DNA from: Candidatus Woesearchaeota archaeon
GTDB taxonomy: Archaea > Nanobdellota > Nanobdellia > Woesearchaeales > GW2011-AR4
Length of the DNA stretch: 64,000 bases
Assembly: GCA_016187465.1 (NCBI GenBank)
Contig: JACPJQ010000002.1
Coordinates: 1-64,000 of the forward strand
Direction: 5' to 3'
This document shows, in pieces, positions 25,772 to 35,700 of this stretch. The translations under genes were made by a program, and so were the position numbers. The notes under the pieces are model-generated. The model saw nothing but the letters and a program-made list of their open reading frames with translations, did not search any database and was not told the DNA's origin. Positions within the stretch are counted from its first letter, which is position 1, and every line of letters begins with the position of its first letter.

Positions 25772-25926
25772 TTTCTTTACCTCCTAGATAAGATTTTTAC
25801 TATTCTTAAGTAATGTCATAATGGAACAAGTATATCAATTTTTACCCGAAATTCTTCGGTTTATATTTAATATATAAAGAAAAAGCCGAAATTATTCGAG
25901 CAAGTAAAACAGAAAACTTTTTATAT

Positions 25927-25956
25927 AAGTTATACTACACAAGTTATATATAAATA
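25927..25956 (+). promoter_or_regulatory. Promoter with direct repeats before the AbrB/PIN pair
   Basis: AAGTTATA occurs at 25927-25934 and 25941-25948, 14 bp apart, the second copy running into the TATA box (TTATATATAAAT). The repeats are positioned to be the binding sites of the AbrB antitoxin encoded just downstream, as is usual for toxin-antitoxin autoregulation. Confidence 0.45.
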
Positions 25957-25979
25957 ATATAATAAAGAAATTAAACAAA

Positions 25980-26198
25980 ATGGAAGTAATAGTCAAGGTA
26001 AAGAAAATCGGAGGAAGCGTAGGAGTCATCTTGCCCAAGAGATTAATAGAAAAAGAGCATATCATGGCAGAAGATGAGATAGAACTTAAAATAAAAAGAA
26101 TGGATAATTTTGATTCTCTGTGGGGCATTATAAAGGACGTTAAAATTCCAACCCAAAAAATAATGGACATTATAGATGAAGGTGAAGATTTTGACTGA
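25980..26198 (+). CDS. AbrB-family antitoxin (VapB-like)
   Basis: A 72-aa protein. An N-terminal AbrB/MazE DNA-binding domain (VKVKKIGGSVGVILPKRLI) is followed by a short acidic tail (DIIDEGEDFD) of the kind that wraps the toxin. It overlaps the PIN gene by 23 bp. Promoter repeats lie just upstream. Together they form a type II toxin-antitoxin module; the antitoxin would neutralise the nuclease and repress its own promoter. Confidence 0.8.
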   Translation: MEVIVKVKKIGGSVGVILPKRLIEKEHIMAEDEIELKIKRMDNFDSLWGIIKDVKIPTQKIMDIIDEGEDFD

Positions 26199-26562
26199 GT
26201 CGCTATATTTTGATACGTATGCGCTTGTTGAAATTGCCCAAAGTAAGCAAAGCTACGATAAGTATAGGCGCGGAGTCTTAATAATCACAAACAAGCTTAA
26301 TATTATGGAATTAGCCTATTTCCTGCTTCGCATAGGAAAAGAAGACAAAGTTGCCATGATTTTCAGTGACTACCTAAGGTATAATGTTGAACCCAGCACA
26401 AACGCCTTAATAGAAGCTGTTAAGCTCAAATTTATGCACAAGAAAAAGAAGCTTAGCTATATTGATTGCATTGGATACGCCATTGCGAAGGAAAACAAAG
26501 TCAAATTTCTTACTGGCGATGAGAAATTCAGGGATATGGGTAACGTAGAATTTGTTAAATAA
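26176..26562 (+). CDS. PIN-domain toxin (VapC-like)
   Basis: A 128-aa PIN-domain ribonuclease. The acidic residues expected for the metal site are visible: D in YFDTYALVE, E in NIMELAYFL, D in SYIDCIGYA, and D in TGDEKFRDM. VapC-type toxins cut tRNA or rRNA and stop growth. The start overlaps the antitoxin; a TTG at 26191, closer to the conserved beginning, is an alternative. The following genes run on the other strand. Confidence 0.82.
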   Translation: MKVKILTESLYFDTYALVEIAQSKQSYDKYRRGVLIITNKLNIMELAYFLLRIGKEDKVAMIFSDYLRYNVEPSTNALIEAVKLKFMHKKKKLSYIDCIGYAIAKENKVKFLTGDEKFRDMGNVEFVK

Positions 26563-26603
26563 GTTTGATGAGAAAGAGCTAAAAATCTTAAACCCCAGGT
26601 AGC

Positions 26604-27287
26604 CTAGCGCTTCGACTCTTGCTTCATCTGATACTCAATAATAACCGGAAGAAGCTTCAATTCAGCCTTCCTTAGATGCTCCTGAAAAGTCGATATTCCA
26701 ATTTTTGCAATCTTCGCGAGCTGCTCCAGAGTAATTTTTCTCGGATATGAGTAATAGCCATTTCTGTAGGCCAATTCAAGCGCTGTTTTTTGATGGTTTG
26801 ACAGTTTAGGCATGACATTTGGAAAATAAACATCAGTCAAAGGGGAGTTTTCCATTTTCAAAATTTCACATACATCCATGTGGCTTTTCAAAGACTTGAT
26901 GAAATCCTCAAGCTCTTCCCTTTTCCACGAAGCAACTTCCCAATATTCATGCCCGTCATAATGATTGACAGTCGGCTTGACAAAGATGATTTGTTTTGTA
27001 TGATACAGCATTACGTGCTCGCCCTCTTTGCCTAAATTGATTTCATAAGTGAAAACATCTCCGGAAACATCTACATTGGTTATGCGCCTGTCTGCCTCAA
27101 GGTCTTCTATAAATTTATTTTTCTGTTTATCGTCATTGCTTTGGAAGTAGCAGGTGGTTGTAGCAAATTTTTTCCCGGATTTTTCATACCAGCTGCTCGG
27201 ATAAGATAGGACAATCACATTAAATTTGACGCATCTGTTGACAATAGGGCAGTCTTCGTGCTTTAGCTTAAGCTTTGTAATCCACAT
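26604..27287 (-). CDS. Bat-type HTH (HTH_10) regulator
   Basis: A 227-aa archaeal transcription regulator. The C-terminal 65 aa form an HTH_10 domain of the bacterio-opsin activator class (LSNHQKTALELAYRNGYYSYPR, split here as seen, then TLEQLAKIAKIGISTFQEHLR). The N-terminal 150 aa form a beta-rich region with Cys and His residues (CPIVNRC) that may sense a ligand. It follows the small RHH-like gene by 6 bp and seems to be the last gene of the Fic module. Confidence 0.78.
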   Translation of the reverse strand: MWITKLKLKHEDCPIVNRCVKFNVIVLSYPSSWYEKSGKKFATTTCYFQSNDDKQKNKFIEDLEADRRITNVDVSGDVFTYEINLGKEGEHVMLYHTKQIIFVKPTVNHYDGHEYWEVASWKREELEDFIKSLKSHMDVCEILKMENSPLTDVYFPNVMPKLSNHQKTALELAYRNGYYSYPRKITLEQLAKIAKIGISTFQEHLRKAELKLLPVIIEYQMKQESKR

Positions 27288-27293
27288 TTGAAC

Positions 27294-27539
27294 CTACTTC
27301 TTGTTTATCCTTTTCATTTCTTCCCTTATATAATGCTCGATTCTCCCGGACATATTTATCCCATTCTCCCTGCAATAAGCCCTGAATTTGTTGAAAAGTT
27401 CTTCGTCTAATGTAAACGCCGCCCTTATTTTGTAGGTTCTCTTCTTAAATTTACCAGTCCTGTCTAATTCCTCAAATACTGCAATTACATCCTGGTTTTT
27501 TGCAATTACTTCTTTCGCTTTTTCAAGGAATGATTGCAT
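27294..27539 (-). CDS. Ribbon-helix-helix-like small protein, likely antitoxin
   Basis: An 81-aa protein. The first 30 aa are helical; the rest (TYKIRAAFTLDEELFNKFRA then NGINMSGRIEHYIREEM) resembles a ribbon-helix-helix DNA-binding unit. Its start overlaps the Fic/Doc gene by 17 bp. In Phd/Doc-like modules the partner is an antitoxin and repressor; here it lies after the toxin gene, not before it. Function is inferred from context. Confidence 0.6.
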   Translation of the reverse strand: MQSFLEKAKEVIAKNQDVIAVFEELDRTGKFKKRTYKIRAAFTLDEELFNKFRAYCRENGINMSGRIEHYIREEMKRINKK

Positions 27540-27867
27540 TTTTTATCAGCCTCGTCAGTTTATTAATATCGCTAATATTTTTCTTTGAAATGCCCCAAAC
27601 AATTTTTATTAATTTATCCTTATCAAAATCCAGATTGTTATTTTCAAAATATGTGATTATCACGATTATTGCCGTTCTTTTATTTCCATGTTCAAAGCTA
27701 TGGTCAACCAGCAGGCTTCTTACAATATAGCTTAGTTCATATAGCCAACTTTTATTCTGTTTTGCAATTGACAGAGCAAAATCCATGCTGTCTTCATTAT
27801 GCAGCTTGCCATTACCCCCTATTTCTTGGTTTATGCCAATTAAATCTTTCTTGTTTAAGTTCAACAT
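27523..27867 (-). CDS. Fic/Doc-family protein, likely toxin
   Basis: A 114-aa Fic/Doc-fold protein. The signature HSFEHGNKRTAI matches the HxFx(D/E)GNKR active-site loop, with catalytic His and phosphate-binding Asn-Lys-Arg. Doc proteins phosphorylate EF-Tu; other Fic enzymes transfer AMP. The short length fits Doc. It heads a three-gene run with the RHH-like protein and the HTH regulator. Confidence 0.82.
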   Translation of the reverse strand: MLNLNKKDLIGINQEIGGNGKLHNEDSMDFALSIAKQNKSWLYELSYIVRSLLVDHSFEHGNKRTAIIVIITYFENNNLDFDKDKLIKIVWGISKKNISDINKLTRLIKNAIIP

Positions 27868-28032
27868 TTTGATATATATTTATATATATAAATAGTAATA
27901 GATTATATATAAATGTTTTGGTTTTAGGGTATGAGAATTGAAAAATGATTCTTCTAAACTAAACGAAGTAATAATAAGCTTAACAACCGAAAACGATATT
28001 AGAAATATTTTTAATGAAGAATTAAAGTTTAT

Positions 28033-28323
28033 TTAAATTGATTTACAAGAATTCAAAATCTTCTGGCATTTTTCACTGCATGAAAATTTATCACAATAGA
28101 TTTTCCCATTTCTTCTGGTAATTGTTTGTATCATTGTCTTTAAACATATAGGGCAATGTGTCCTATCTTTTCTTGGGAAAAGCTGTAATTTCTCTTGTAT
28201 TTCATATAACTCATAAGGATATTTCTTGCTCAAATCCACAGCTTCTCTATTCAATAAGTTAGTTAGATATTTTATTTCCCTATTGTTTAATAAGTTATTA
28301 ATCTTTGCTGGCATTGCCTTCAC
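28033..28323 (-). CDS. Small zinc-ribbon hypothetical protein
   Basis: A 96-aa basic protein. The C-terminal half has a probable treble-clef or zinc ribbon: CPIC, then CDKFSCSEKC. The N-terminal half is helical (EIKYLTNLLNREAVDLSKKY). It overlaps the upstream gene by 26 bp, which suggests coupled translation. No family recognised. It lies within the accessory island. Confidence 0.6.
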   Translation of the reverse strand: MKAMPAKINNLLNNREIKYLTNLLNREAVDLSKKYPYELYEIQEKLQLFPRKDRTHCPICLKTMIQTITRRNGKIYCDKFSCSEKCQKILNSCKSI

Positions 28324-28861
28324 CCACTTGAGGACAAAAAGTTTTTTTATATTTCATAGAATCTGAATAATCATTATCTCCTTTTTTGGTTCCTATTAAT
28401 AGGAGTATCTTACCATCTCCTTTGATTTTTTCAACAATATAGTTCTTAAAATCTCCATCATAATCTTTGTTGTCTAAGTAACAGATTAACAATTTTTCAT
28501 TAGCGTCTATTGCTTGAAGTTTCTTGTAATTATTATTTATACCTTTTTTATGATTTTTATCGCGGCGATCGTGTTCATGTTCAATTGCAAGTTCTACCTC
28601 ATCTTTCTCGTTTTTAAGGCTAAAATCTGAACGTAATCCATTTAATACCCTTTCTTCAGGGGTAATAAAAATTTTTTGAAAATTATTATTATTTTTGGAT
28701 TCTTTATTATAAGCCCTAACTGCATTATATATAGCAATACCGATTAAGTAAGTATGTTCATAATTTTTTAATTCTTTAATTTTTTCTCTGCCAATTATGG
28801 GGTCATTATACAATTTCCTTACTTCTTCCCTAAACATTTTAATAAATTTTTTAACATCCAT
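28298..28861 (-). CDS. Possible PD-(D/E)XK-like nuclease, hypothetical
   Basis: A 187-aa protein of unknown family. A segment resembling a restriction-endonuclease-like core is visible: SDFSL, then VELAIEHEHDRRDKN (an Asp strand followed by an ExE strand), then KLLICYLDN and KILLLIGTKKG. Catalytic assignment is tentative. A TTG two codons upstream is in frame, but the ATG at 28861 is preferred. It is followed by the overlapping zinc-ribbon gene and preceded by a 23-bp palindrome over its TATA box. A small defence or restriction pair is possible. Confidence 0.5.
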   Translation of the reverse strand: MDVKKFIKMFREEVRKLYNDPIIGREKIKELKNYEHTYLIGIAIYNAVRAYNKESKNNNNFQKIFITPEERVLNGLRSDFSLKNEKDEVELAIEHEHDRRDKNHKKGINNNYKKLQAIDANEKLLICYLDNKDYDGDFKNYIVEKIKGDGKILLLIGTKKGDNDYSDSMKYKKTFCPQVGEGNASKD

Positions 28862-28900
28862 GACCAACTAGATAATAACGCATCCTTAAATAGTTTATTG

Positions 28901-28923
28901 ACTTTGATTATATAAATCAAAGT
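28901..28923. promoter_or_regulatory. Perfect palindrome over a TATA box
   Basis: ACTTTGATT and its reverse complement AATCAAAGT flank ATATA, a perfect 23-bp dyad. It covers the TATA box of the possible nuclease gene, about 40 bp before its ATG. This is a typical repressor operator layout. Confidence 0.55.
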
Positions 28924-28962
28924 TGATATATCTAGAACCTATAGAATCTCATATTTATTTTC

Positions 28963-30168
28963 CTACATAAATCTCTTATAGCTCTCTTCCAGCGCCTCTA
29001 TCCCGGGCAGTTTCTTGCCCTCGAAAAATTCCAACGATGCTCCTCCGCCGGTGCTTACATGGGTTAGCTTATCAGCATAGCCAAACTTTTCAACAGCAGC
29101 TGCAGAATCTCCTCCGCCAATAATTGTTGTTGCCTTTAAAGTTGTCAAATACTTTGCAATTTCTTTTGTGCCATTGGCAAACTTGTCAAACTCGAACACC
29201 CCAAGCGGTCCGTTCCACACGACTGTCTTTGCATTTTTCAGAATTTCCTTAAAATTCCAGATTGTTTGTGGACCTATATCAAGCCCAAGCCAATTTTCCG
29301 GAATGTTGCCAGCCGAAACTATTCTTGATTCTGCATTTGCATCAAATTTATCCGCTATGACAACATCAACAGGCAGTACTATCTTTTTGTTCTGCAAAAG
29401 TTTTTTCGCAGTTTCAACTCCAGCCTCGTCCAGTTTTGAATTTCCGATGTTTTTGCCCTGGGCCCTGTAGAAAGTGAAAATCATTGCTCCTCCTAGGAGA
29501 AGCTTGTCCACTTTTGTCAGCAAATTTTCAATGACTTTAATCTTGTCAGATACTTTTGCGCCCCCCAAAATGCCGATAAAAGGCCTTTCAGGAGCTTCCA
29601 TGGCCTTTCCCATAATTTTAAGCTCTTTCTCAACGAGTAAACCAGCGCAGCTTGGTAAGAATTTAGGAATAGCACAAAATGAGGCATATTCCCTGTGGCT
29701 TTGGCCAAATCCGTCATTTACATAAAGCTCTGCTAAAGAAGCCAATTTCTTGGCAAATGTTTCGTCATTTTTTGTTTCTCCTTTATGAAACTGGATATTT
29801 TCAAGCAATGTTATGTCCTCATTTGGAATATGCGAAATTACAGAATCTTGTGTAATGGAATCTTCAGCAAAGAAGACTTTTTTTCCAAGCAGATTTTCTA
29901 ATTCCTTTGCAACAGGCTTTAAAGTAAATTCTTTCTTTACTTCATCCAGTGTTTTGCCTTCGGCAAATAATTCTTTGGGTCTTCCTAAATGGCTCATTAA
30001 AATCAACTTGCATTTATTTTTAAGAAGATACTCAATTGTCGGTATTGACGCCTTTAGCTTGGTCACATCCCAAATTTTACCTCCTTTTATCGGCACGTTA
30101 AAATCAACCCTCACAAGAACTCTTTTTCCTTTAACATCCAAGTCTTTAAGTGTAAAAAACTTTTGCAT
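28963..30168 (-). CDS. pgk: Phosphoglycerate kinase
   Basis: A 401-aa phosphoglycerate kinase of glycolysis/gluconeogenesis, making ATP and 3-phosphoglycerate from 1,3-bisphosphoglycerate. The N-terminal substrate site VRVDFNVPIKGGK, then LMSHLGRP, NDGFGQSHR, GILGGAKVSDK, WNGPLGVFE, and the nucleotide loop TIIGGGDSAAAV are all present, as is the closing STGGGASLEFFEGK. The length is normal. It lies alone between the island and the ATPase operon. Confidence 0.97.
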   Translation of the reverse strand: MQKFFTLKDLDVKGKRVLVRVDFNVPIKGGKIWDVTKLKASIPTIEYLLKNKCKLILMSHLGRPKELFAEGKTLDEVKKEFTLKPVAKELENLLGKKVFFAEDSITQDSVISHIPNEDITLLENIQFHKGETKNDETFAKKLASLAELYVNDGFGQSHREYASFCAIPKFLPSCAGLLVEKELKIMGKAMEAPERPFIGILGGAKVSDKIKVIENLLTKVDKLLLGGAMIFTFYRAQGKNIGNSKLDEAGVETAKKLLQNKKIVLPVDVVIADKFDANAESRIVSAGNIPENWLGLDIGPQTIWNFKEILKNAKTVVWNGPLGVFEFDKFANGTKEIAKYLTTLKATTIIGGGDSAAAVEKFGYADKLTHVSTGGGASLEFFEGKKLPGIEALEESYKRFM

Positions 30169-30245
30169 ACATCAAGCTAATATAGGGAGTTTTTAAATGT
30201 TTTTGGGCAATCGCTCATACAGCAAGATATTTATTTTCATTTATC

Positions 30246-30419
30246 CTAATGCCTTTTCACCCAGAAATAAAGGTAAACGAAAAACCCAGCCAGTATCAAA
30301 AAATTTATTGCTGAAATCAGTATGAATGTCCAGTAAAGTTTTTTTTGGCTCTGTTTTTTATATTTATTATTTATTTTGTCTATTGTCTTTTCTTTGATTC
30401 TTTTGAGGATTTTTAGCAT
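30246..30419 (-). CDS. Small single-helix membrane protein, 57 aa
   Basis: A 57-aa protein starting 6 bp after the stop of atpase subunit D. A Lys-rich N-terminus (ILKRIKEKTIDKINNKYKK) precedes one membrane helix (FILISAINFLILAGFFVYLYF) and a short basic end. It seems to be the last gene of the ATP synthase operon. No homolog family recognised; it could be an accessory or assembly factor of the rotor. Missed easily because of its size. Confidence 0.5.
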   Translation of the reverse strand: MLKILKRIKEKTIDKINNKYKKQSQKKLYWTFILISAINFLILAGFFVYLYFWVKRH

Positions 30420-30425
30420 CTGTGA

Positions 30426-31058
30426 CTAAGTCTTTGCTTTAATCCTTTTCATCCTAAAGATGTTTTCCCTTTCCATCTCCTCCAATCTAAGCTGTATAAA
30501 AACCCTTGTCTTGTCTAAGTTGGGCATGACTACAAACTCAAGCGCGTTGACCCTTCTTTTTGTCTTTTCTATCTCGTTTAGCAGTTTCCTCATTGAAGTT
30601 TCAACCTCTGCAGCCAGTATAATTTTTTCAACAACTTTTTCGTACGCTGAAGCTGCCTCATCAATTGCAGAAGAATTATAAATTCCATATCCTCTTTCCA
30701 TGAATGCTTTCTTTATCTCAGAAGACTCTATCTTCGGGACTTTGACTCCCATTATGTTTTTGGCAGTCAATTTCACATCTGGAATGTCCTTGATCGCCAT
30801 TGCAATTGACTTCACTTTTAAGTCGCCTTCCAATGCTCTTGCAATGTTTATTTTTTCCAGTGCGATTTGATACTCATTTACCAATTCCCCCCTCAATGAT
30901 TTTGCTTTCTTCAGAATTTCAAAGAATTCAAGTATCAATCCGTCTCTCTTCTTTTTCAGCAGGCTGTATCCAGATTTAGCTAGTCTAATCTGCCTTTTTA
31001 ATTTCAATAATTCGCTTCTAGTCGGCTTGATGTCTTGTGGCATTTGATTTATAGTCAA
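30426..31058 (-). CDS. atpD: A-type ATP synthase subunit D
   Basis: A 210-aa central-stalk subunit. Two long helices form an antiparallel coiled coil at the ends (SELLKLKRQIRLAKSGYSLL near the start; INEIEKTKRRVNALEFV-type near the end). The N-terminal IKPTRSELLKLK and the C-terminal EEMERENIFRMKRIK are diagnostic of subunit D. It rotates within the A3B3 head and connects to the c-ring through subunits F and C. It is the last conventional gene of the operon, 150 bp after subunit B, a longer gap than elsewhere in the cluster. Confidence 0.95.
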   Translation of the reverse strand: MTINQMPQDIKPTRSELLKLKRQIRLAKSGYSLLKKKRDGLILEFFEILKKAKSLRGELVNEYQIALEKINIARALEGDLKVKSIAMAIKDIPDVKLTAKNIMGVKVPKIESSEIKKAFMERGYGIYNSSAIDEAASAYEKVVEKIILAAEVETSMRKLLNEIEKTKRRVNALEFVVMPNLDKTRVFIQLRLEEMERENIFRMKRIKAKT

Positions 31059-31208
31059 CCAACAAAGTAATTAGGTGTTATGTATTTTTGGTGGGTATAT
31101 TTTTTATTTCATTGTTATTTTTAATGTAAGTTTAATGTTATTGTGATTTATTCATATCATTACACAACGCATTATTCCAGCTTTCAACAACATAAAAATT
31201 ATCAAAAT

Positions 31209-32576
31209 TTATTGTGATTTGTAATACTTCTTCCTCAATTCAGGGCTGATTCTTGTCAATTCATTCTCCGGCAGGATGCCAAGCAGTTTCCATCCAAGAT
31301 CAAGAGTTTCCGCTATGCTCCTGTCCTCGTCTCTTTTCTGCCTCACGAATTTGTCCTCGAACTCAGCGGCAAACTTAAGCAGTTTTTTGTCCCTGTCGCT
31401 TAACGCCTCCTCTCCAACAATTGCAACCAGTCCCCTTAAATCCCTTCCTTCTGCATAAGAGGCATACATCTGGTCAGACACTTGCTTATGGTCTTCTCTT
31501 GTCCTTGTCGGCCCGATGCCGAGGTTCATCAATCTTGAAAGCGATGGCAGGACATCAATGCTTGGATAGACTCCTTTCCTATGCAATTCCCTTGAAAGCA
31601 CAATCTGTCCTTCTGTTATGTAGCCCGTTAAATCCGGAATAGGGTGTGTGATGTCATCGCCAACCATTGTAAGTATCGGAATCTGGGTAACGCTTCCTTT
31701 TTTTCCCTTTATGACACCTGCCCTTTCATAAATTGTGGCAAGATCTGTGTACATGTAGCCAGGATACCCTCTTCTTCCCGGGATTTCTTCACGGGCAGCG
31801 CCAATCTCCCTTAGGGATTCGCAATAGTTCGTCATGTCAGTCAAGATTACAAGCACATGGGCGTCATGTTCGTATGCAAAATATTCTGCCGCTGTCAATG
31901 CCATTCTTGGCGTAACCAATCTTTCAACTGCAGGGTCATTAGCAAGGTTCAGGAAAACAACGCTTCTTTCCAATGCCCCTGTCCGCTCAAAATCATTTAT
32001 GAAATACTGGGCTTCCTCGTTTGTAATGCCCATTGCCGCAAAGACAACTACAAAATTTTCCTGCTTGCCAACGACTTTCGCTTGGCGAGCAATCTGCAGC
32101 GCAATTTCATTATGGGGCAGTCCAGAGCCTGAAAACAATGGAAGCTTCTGCCCCCGCACAAGGGTGTTCATCGCGTCAATTGTTGAAACCCCGGTTTGGA
32201 TGAAATCATGCGGAGAGCTTCTTGCAAACGGGTTAATTGCAGCTCCAATTATATCAAGTCTCTTTTCGGGTATAACCTCCGGGCCATTGTCAATCGGCCT
32301 GCCTGAGCCGCTTAAAACTCTTCCAAGCATGTCTTTTGAGACATTAAGCTTTAGAGTGTCTCCTAGAAACTTCACCCTGCTGTCAACGTCAATTCCTGCA
32401 GTCCCTTCAAAAACCTGAACAACCACAATATCATCGCTTGTATCAAGCACCTGGCCGTTTTTTACATCTCCATTCGGCAGCGCTATCCTTACAATGTCGG
32501 CATATCCTATAGGCTCTGTCCTGTTCACAAAAATTAGTGGCCCGGCAATTCTTGTTATTGTCTTGTATTCCTTCAT
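31209..32576 (-). CDS. atpB: A-type ATP synthase subunit B
   Basis: The 455-aa non-catalytic regulatory subunit of the A3B3 hexamer. It has an N-terminal beta barrel ([21 protein letters not shown], shown in part), the central RecA-like domain without a canonical P-loop ([21 protein letters not shown]), and [20 protein letters not shown]. The length is normal. It is 182 bp downstream of subunit A, and that gap holds an imperfect inverted repeat of TCATTTT/AAAATGA. No intein is present. Confidence 0.97.
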   Translation of the reverse strand: MKEYKTITRIAGPLIFVNRTEPIGYADIVRIALPNGDVKNGQVLDTSDDIVVVQVFEGTAGIDVDSRVKFLGDTLKLNVSKDMLGRVLSGSGRPIDNGPEVIPEKRLDIIGAAINPFARSSPHDFIQTGVSTIDAMNTLVRGQKLPLFSGSGLPHNEIALQIARQAKVVGKQENFVVVFAAMGITNEEAQYFINDFERTGALERSVVFLNLANDPAVERLVTPRMALTAAEYFAYEHDAHVLVILTDMTNYCESLREIGAAREEIPGRRGYPGYMYTDLATIYERAGVIKGKKGSVTQIPILTMVGDDITHPIPDLTGYITEGQIVLSRELHRKGVYPSIDVLPSLSRLMNLGIGPTRTREDHKQVSDQMYASYAEGRDLRGLVAIVGEEALSDRDKKLLKFAAEFEDKFVRQKRDEDRSIAETLDLGWKLLGILPENELTRISPELRKKYYKSQ

Positions 32577-32757
32577 TTTGAATTAATAGATTTATTTTTT
32601 GCCCTCAAAATGAAGGCTACGAACGTTAGTGAGGCTGCTTTCATTTTATATTTTGATTTTTTATTGATATTTTTAATTTAATTTTTATTGTTTTTAATTG
32701 GCTTTTAGCAATGCTCAATCGTTATTGATTTTTTGATTATTTAATTTTTAAAATAAA

Positions 32758-35700
32758 TCAAACTCTTAATTCTTTCTCCATCTGCTTCGCCAGTTCGTCG
32801 AGCAGTTTTTCATAGTCTTTCACAAACTTTACTTCGCTCAGCCTGTCTTTTGCTTTTGTTGAAAGTATCTGCTGCACCCTCATCCCTGAATCCAAGGCTG
32901 AATTTGCCAGTTTTGAAAAATGAATTATGGTTTTCATTATAGAGTATGTTTTCTTTAATTCGCAAAATGTGTCAATTTCATGGAACGCATTCTGCTGCAA
33001 TAAAACTTCCCTTATCAGCCTCGCAACTTGCAGCACAAGCTGCTGCCTTTCCGGCAACGCGTCAGAGCCTACCAACTGCACAATCTCAAGCAGTTTTTCC
33101 TCTTCCTGCAGAATACCCATCATCCCCCCCACCAAGCTGTGCCAGTCTGCTGCAATATGTTTTGCATACCACGGCTCTAAAGTATTCAAATAAAGAGAGT
33201 ATGATGTCAGCCAGTTTATAGAAGGGAAGTGCCTTCTCTGGGCCAGTTTTGCGTCCAGTGCCCAGAACACTTTTGTAACCCTCAAAGTGCTTTGCGTGAC
33301 GGGCTCTGAAAAATCGCCGCCTGGAGGAGAAACCGCCCCAATGATGCTTACGCTTCCTTCTTTTTTTGTTCCCAGCGGGATAACCCTTCCTGCTCTTTCG
33401 TAAAATTGCGCCAATCTTGTCGACAAATACGCAGGATAACCCTCCTCTCCGGGCATTTCCTCCAGCCTTGATGAAATTTCCCTCATTGCCTCTGCCCATC
33501 TTGAAGTAGAGTCTGCCATCAATGCAACAGAGTAGCCCATATCCCTAAAGTATTCAGCAATTGTAACTCCAGTATAGATGCTCGCCTCTCTTGCCGCAAC
33601 AGGCATGTTTGATGTATTGGCTATAAGCACTGTCCTGTTCATCAGCGGCTTGCCGCTTCTCGGGTCGGTTAGCTCTGGAAATTCTGTAAGCACCTCTGTC
33701 ATTTCATTGCCCCTTTCTCCGCATCCGACATAAACAATGAGGTCTGCATCACTCCATTTTGCAAGCTGCTGCTGCGAAACTGTATTATGGAGGATCATTG
33801 GAAAGTTTCCACCTATAAAATTATGAGTGTTTGGAACACTTATGTCATAAACATCAACTTCACCATCTATAATGTCGATACTCACAACTTCATCGCAGAA
33901 AACATATTCCAGCGAATTTTTGAAATCTTGCAAATCCTCAACATTTAATAAATCAATAACTTTTGTAAAAGTCTGCACAGTTTGTTTGCTTCCAGAATAA
34001 TATGTTGTTGTTGAAATCTCCTCTTTTTCAAGCTCGTATGGTTTTCTGCCATCTAATGTTTTTCTTAGTAAGCCAGAAGTTATGGGTACAATGTCATTGC
34101 TGTTATAGTAAGACTCCTTATTGTAATAAGGTGCAAGTTTAATTGCTTCTCTTGGCGATATAAATAATCTGTAATATACTCTCTCATCAATTATTCTTTG
34201 GCTTAGCCTGTGCAAAATTCCTAATCTTAAAAATAAATAAGATAAACCAGATTGCATTTCCTTGCTTGCGGTAGTAATTTCAACTTCCTTCTTGCCTGTA
34301 TGACCGTCGCAACTTATGTACGCTATCAAGAAACTACTGATGACCGAATCCGGGGATTTTAGCAATATTTTTGGCGCCTTAATATTTCTTGATTTTTTAT
34401 TCAATGGATAGCCCAAGTTTTCCAAGATCCGAACAAGTGCCTTGCTACTCGCCATTATTGCTTCTACAGTTCTTGCATAGTATTCTTTTGCCTCTAAGCC
34501 GAATAGATTATCCAATAAATAAGTAACTCTATCGCGCAATTGTTTTTTCTTATTGAAGAAATGGATTGATGAGCCACCCTTTATCATGCCATCAGACATC
34601 AAATATCCAAGCAGTTCCGAGAATTCTTCGGAAAAGACTTGCGGAACATTAACTATTGTAGAGTTCCGTTCAACTTTTATTTTTGTAATTCTCAAATCTT
34701 GATTAATCAATTCGTATAAGGTTTTCACAAAACTAATGGTGGGGTGGTTTCTGCAATGATAAAAGTTCTGAAGCGTATGCTCAGGTACCCCAATATGCTC
34801 TGCCAATCTCTTTTTTGTGATACTAGTTTTTTTACAATAAGTATCTATCACATTAGGTATAGTTCTTAAAATACTTTCATCGCAAACTCTACATTCAAAA
34901 TTTAAAGAAAGATATTGATAATCTGCATTAAATTTTATCTTTCTAGGTGAAATAATAAAATCACCTTCGTTTAAGTTCTGAGCTTGAGTTTCAACTATTT
35001 TTAAGTTTTCATCAACTTTAAAGAGCTTGTGAATTGGGGTTAGTTTTACTTTTCTGCCAGACCTTGTCTTTATTTCAAACAATCGATTTGTTTTTCCTTT
35101 ATACACGTGGGTTGCAATGCCTTGTTGTATCTTATTTTTATTAAATGTATAAACCTTTAAAGGACTCCCAACCTTAATTAGTTTTTCATGCTCAGTTGAT
35201 TTCACAACTTCATTGCTTTCATCTTCCGAACATAATTCAAATAACTTTTTAATTTCAATTAAATCATTATTTACAAAAATTAAAGTCTCTCCAGTGACGC
35301 ATTTACCGGCTCCAAACGGTCCGGGAATTGCTGCAACTCCTCCTTTTGCCAACGGAAACAAAGCATCAAAAATCCTTTGCCCAGTTATCAAAGGCGCTTC
35401 AGGCTTCAGCTTTGAACTTACAGGCCTTGCCACTCTTACGGGCCAATTGTGCTTCAGCCTAAACTCAAAGCCATTGTCAAGCTTTCCGATAACGTCATTA
35501 ACATTGAATTTTCCGGATTTTATTTCAGCAATCTTGCCTTTTTGGTTTGGATGCAAAAGAATTTTGTGCATGATTCCCGGGTTCTCCTCTATCTCGCCTA
35601 TAATTCCGCCTCCAGCGACGTGCTCGCCATTTTTAACAGAAGCCTTGAATTCCCATTTCTTCGCTTGGTCAAGTCCCGGAGCGTCTACGCCTCTTTTGAT

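Noticed and set aside
27938-28036. A 32-codon TTG-start frame on the plus strand after a TATA-like run
   Set aside because: No SD, weak start codon, overlaps the end of a convergent gene, no recognisable fold.
32590-32650. The TCATTTT/AAAATGA inverted repeat between atpA and atpB as a riboswitch
   Set aside because: Imperfect 10-bp stem with a variable loop and no known ligand-binding core; processing or pausing is more likely.
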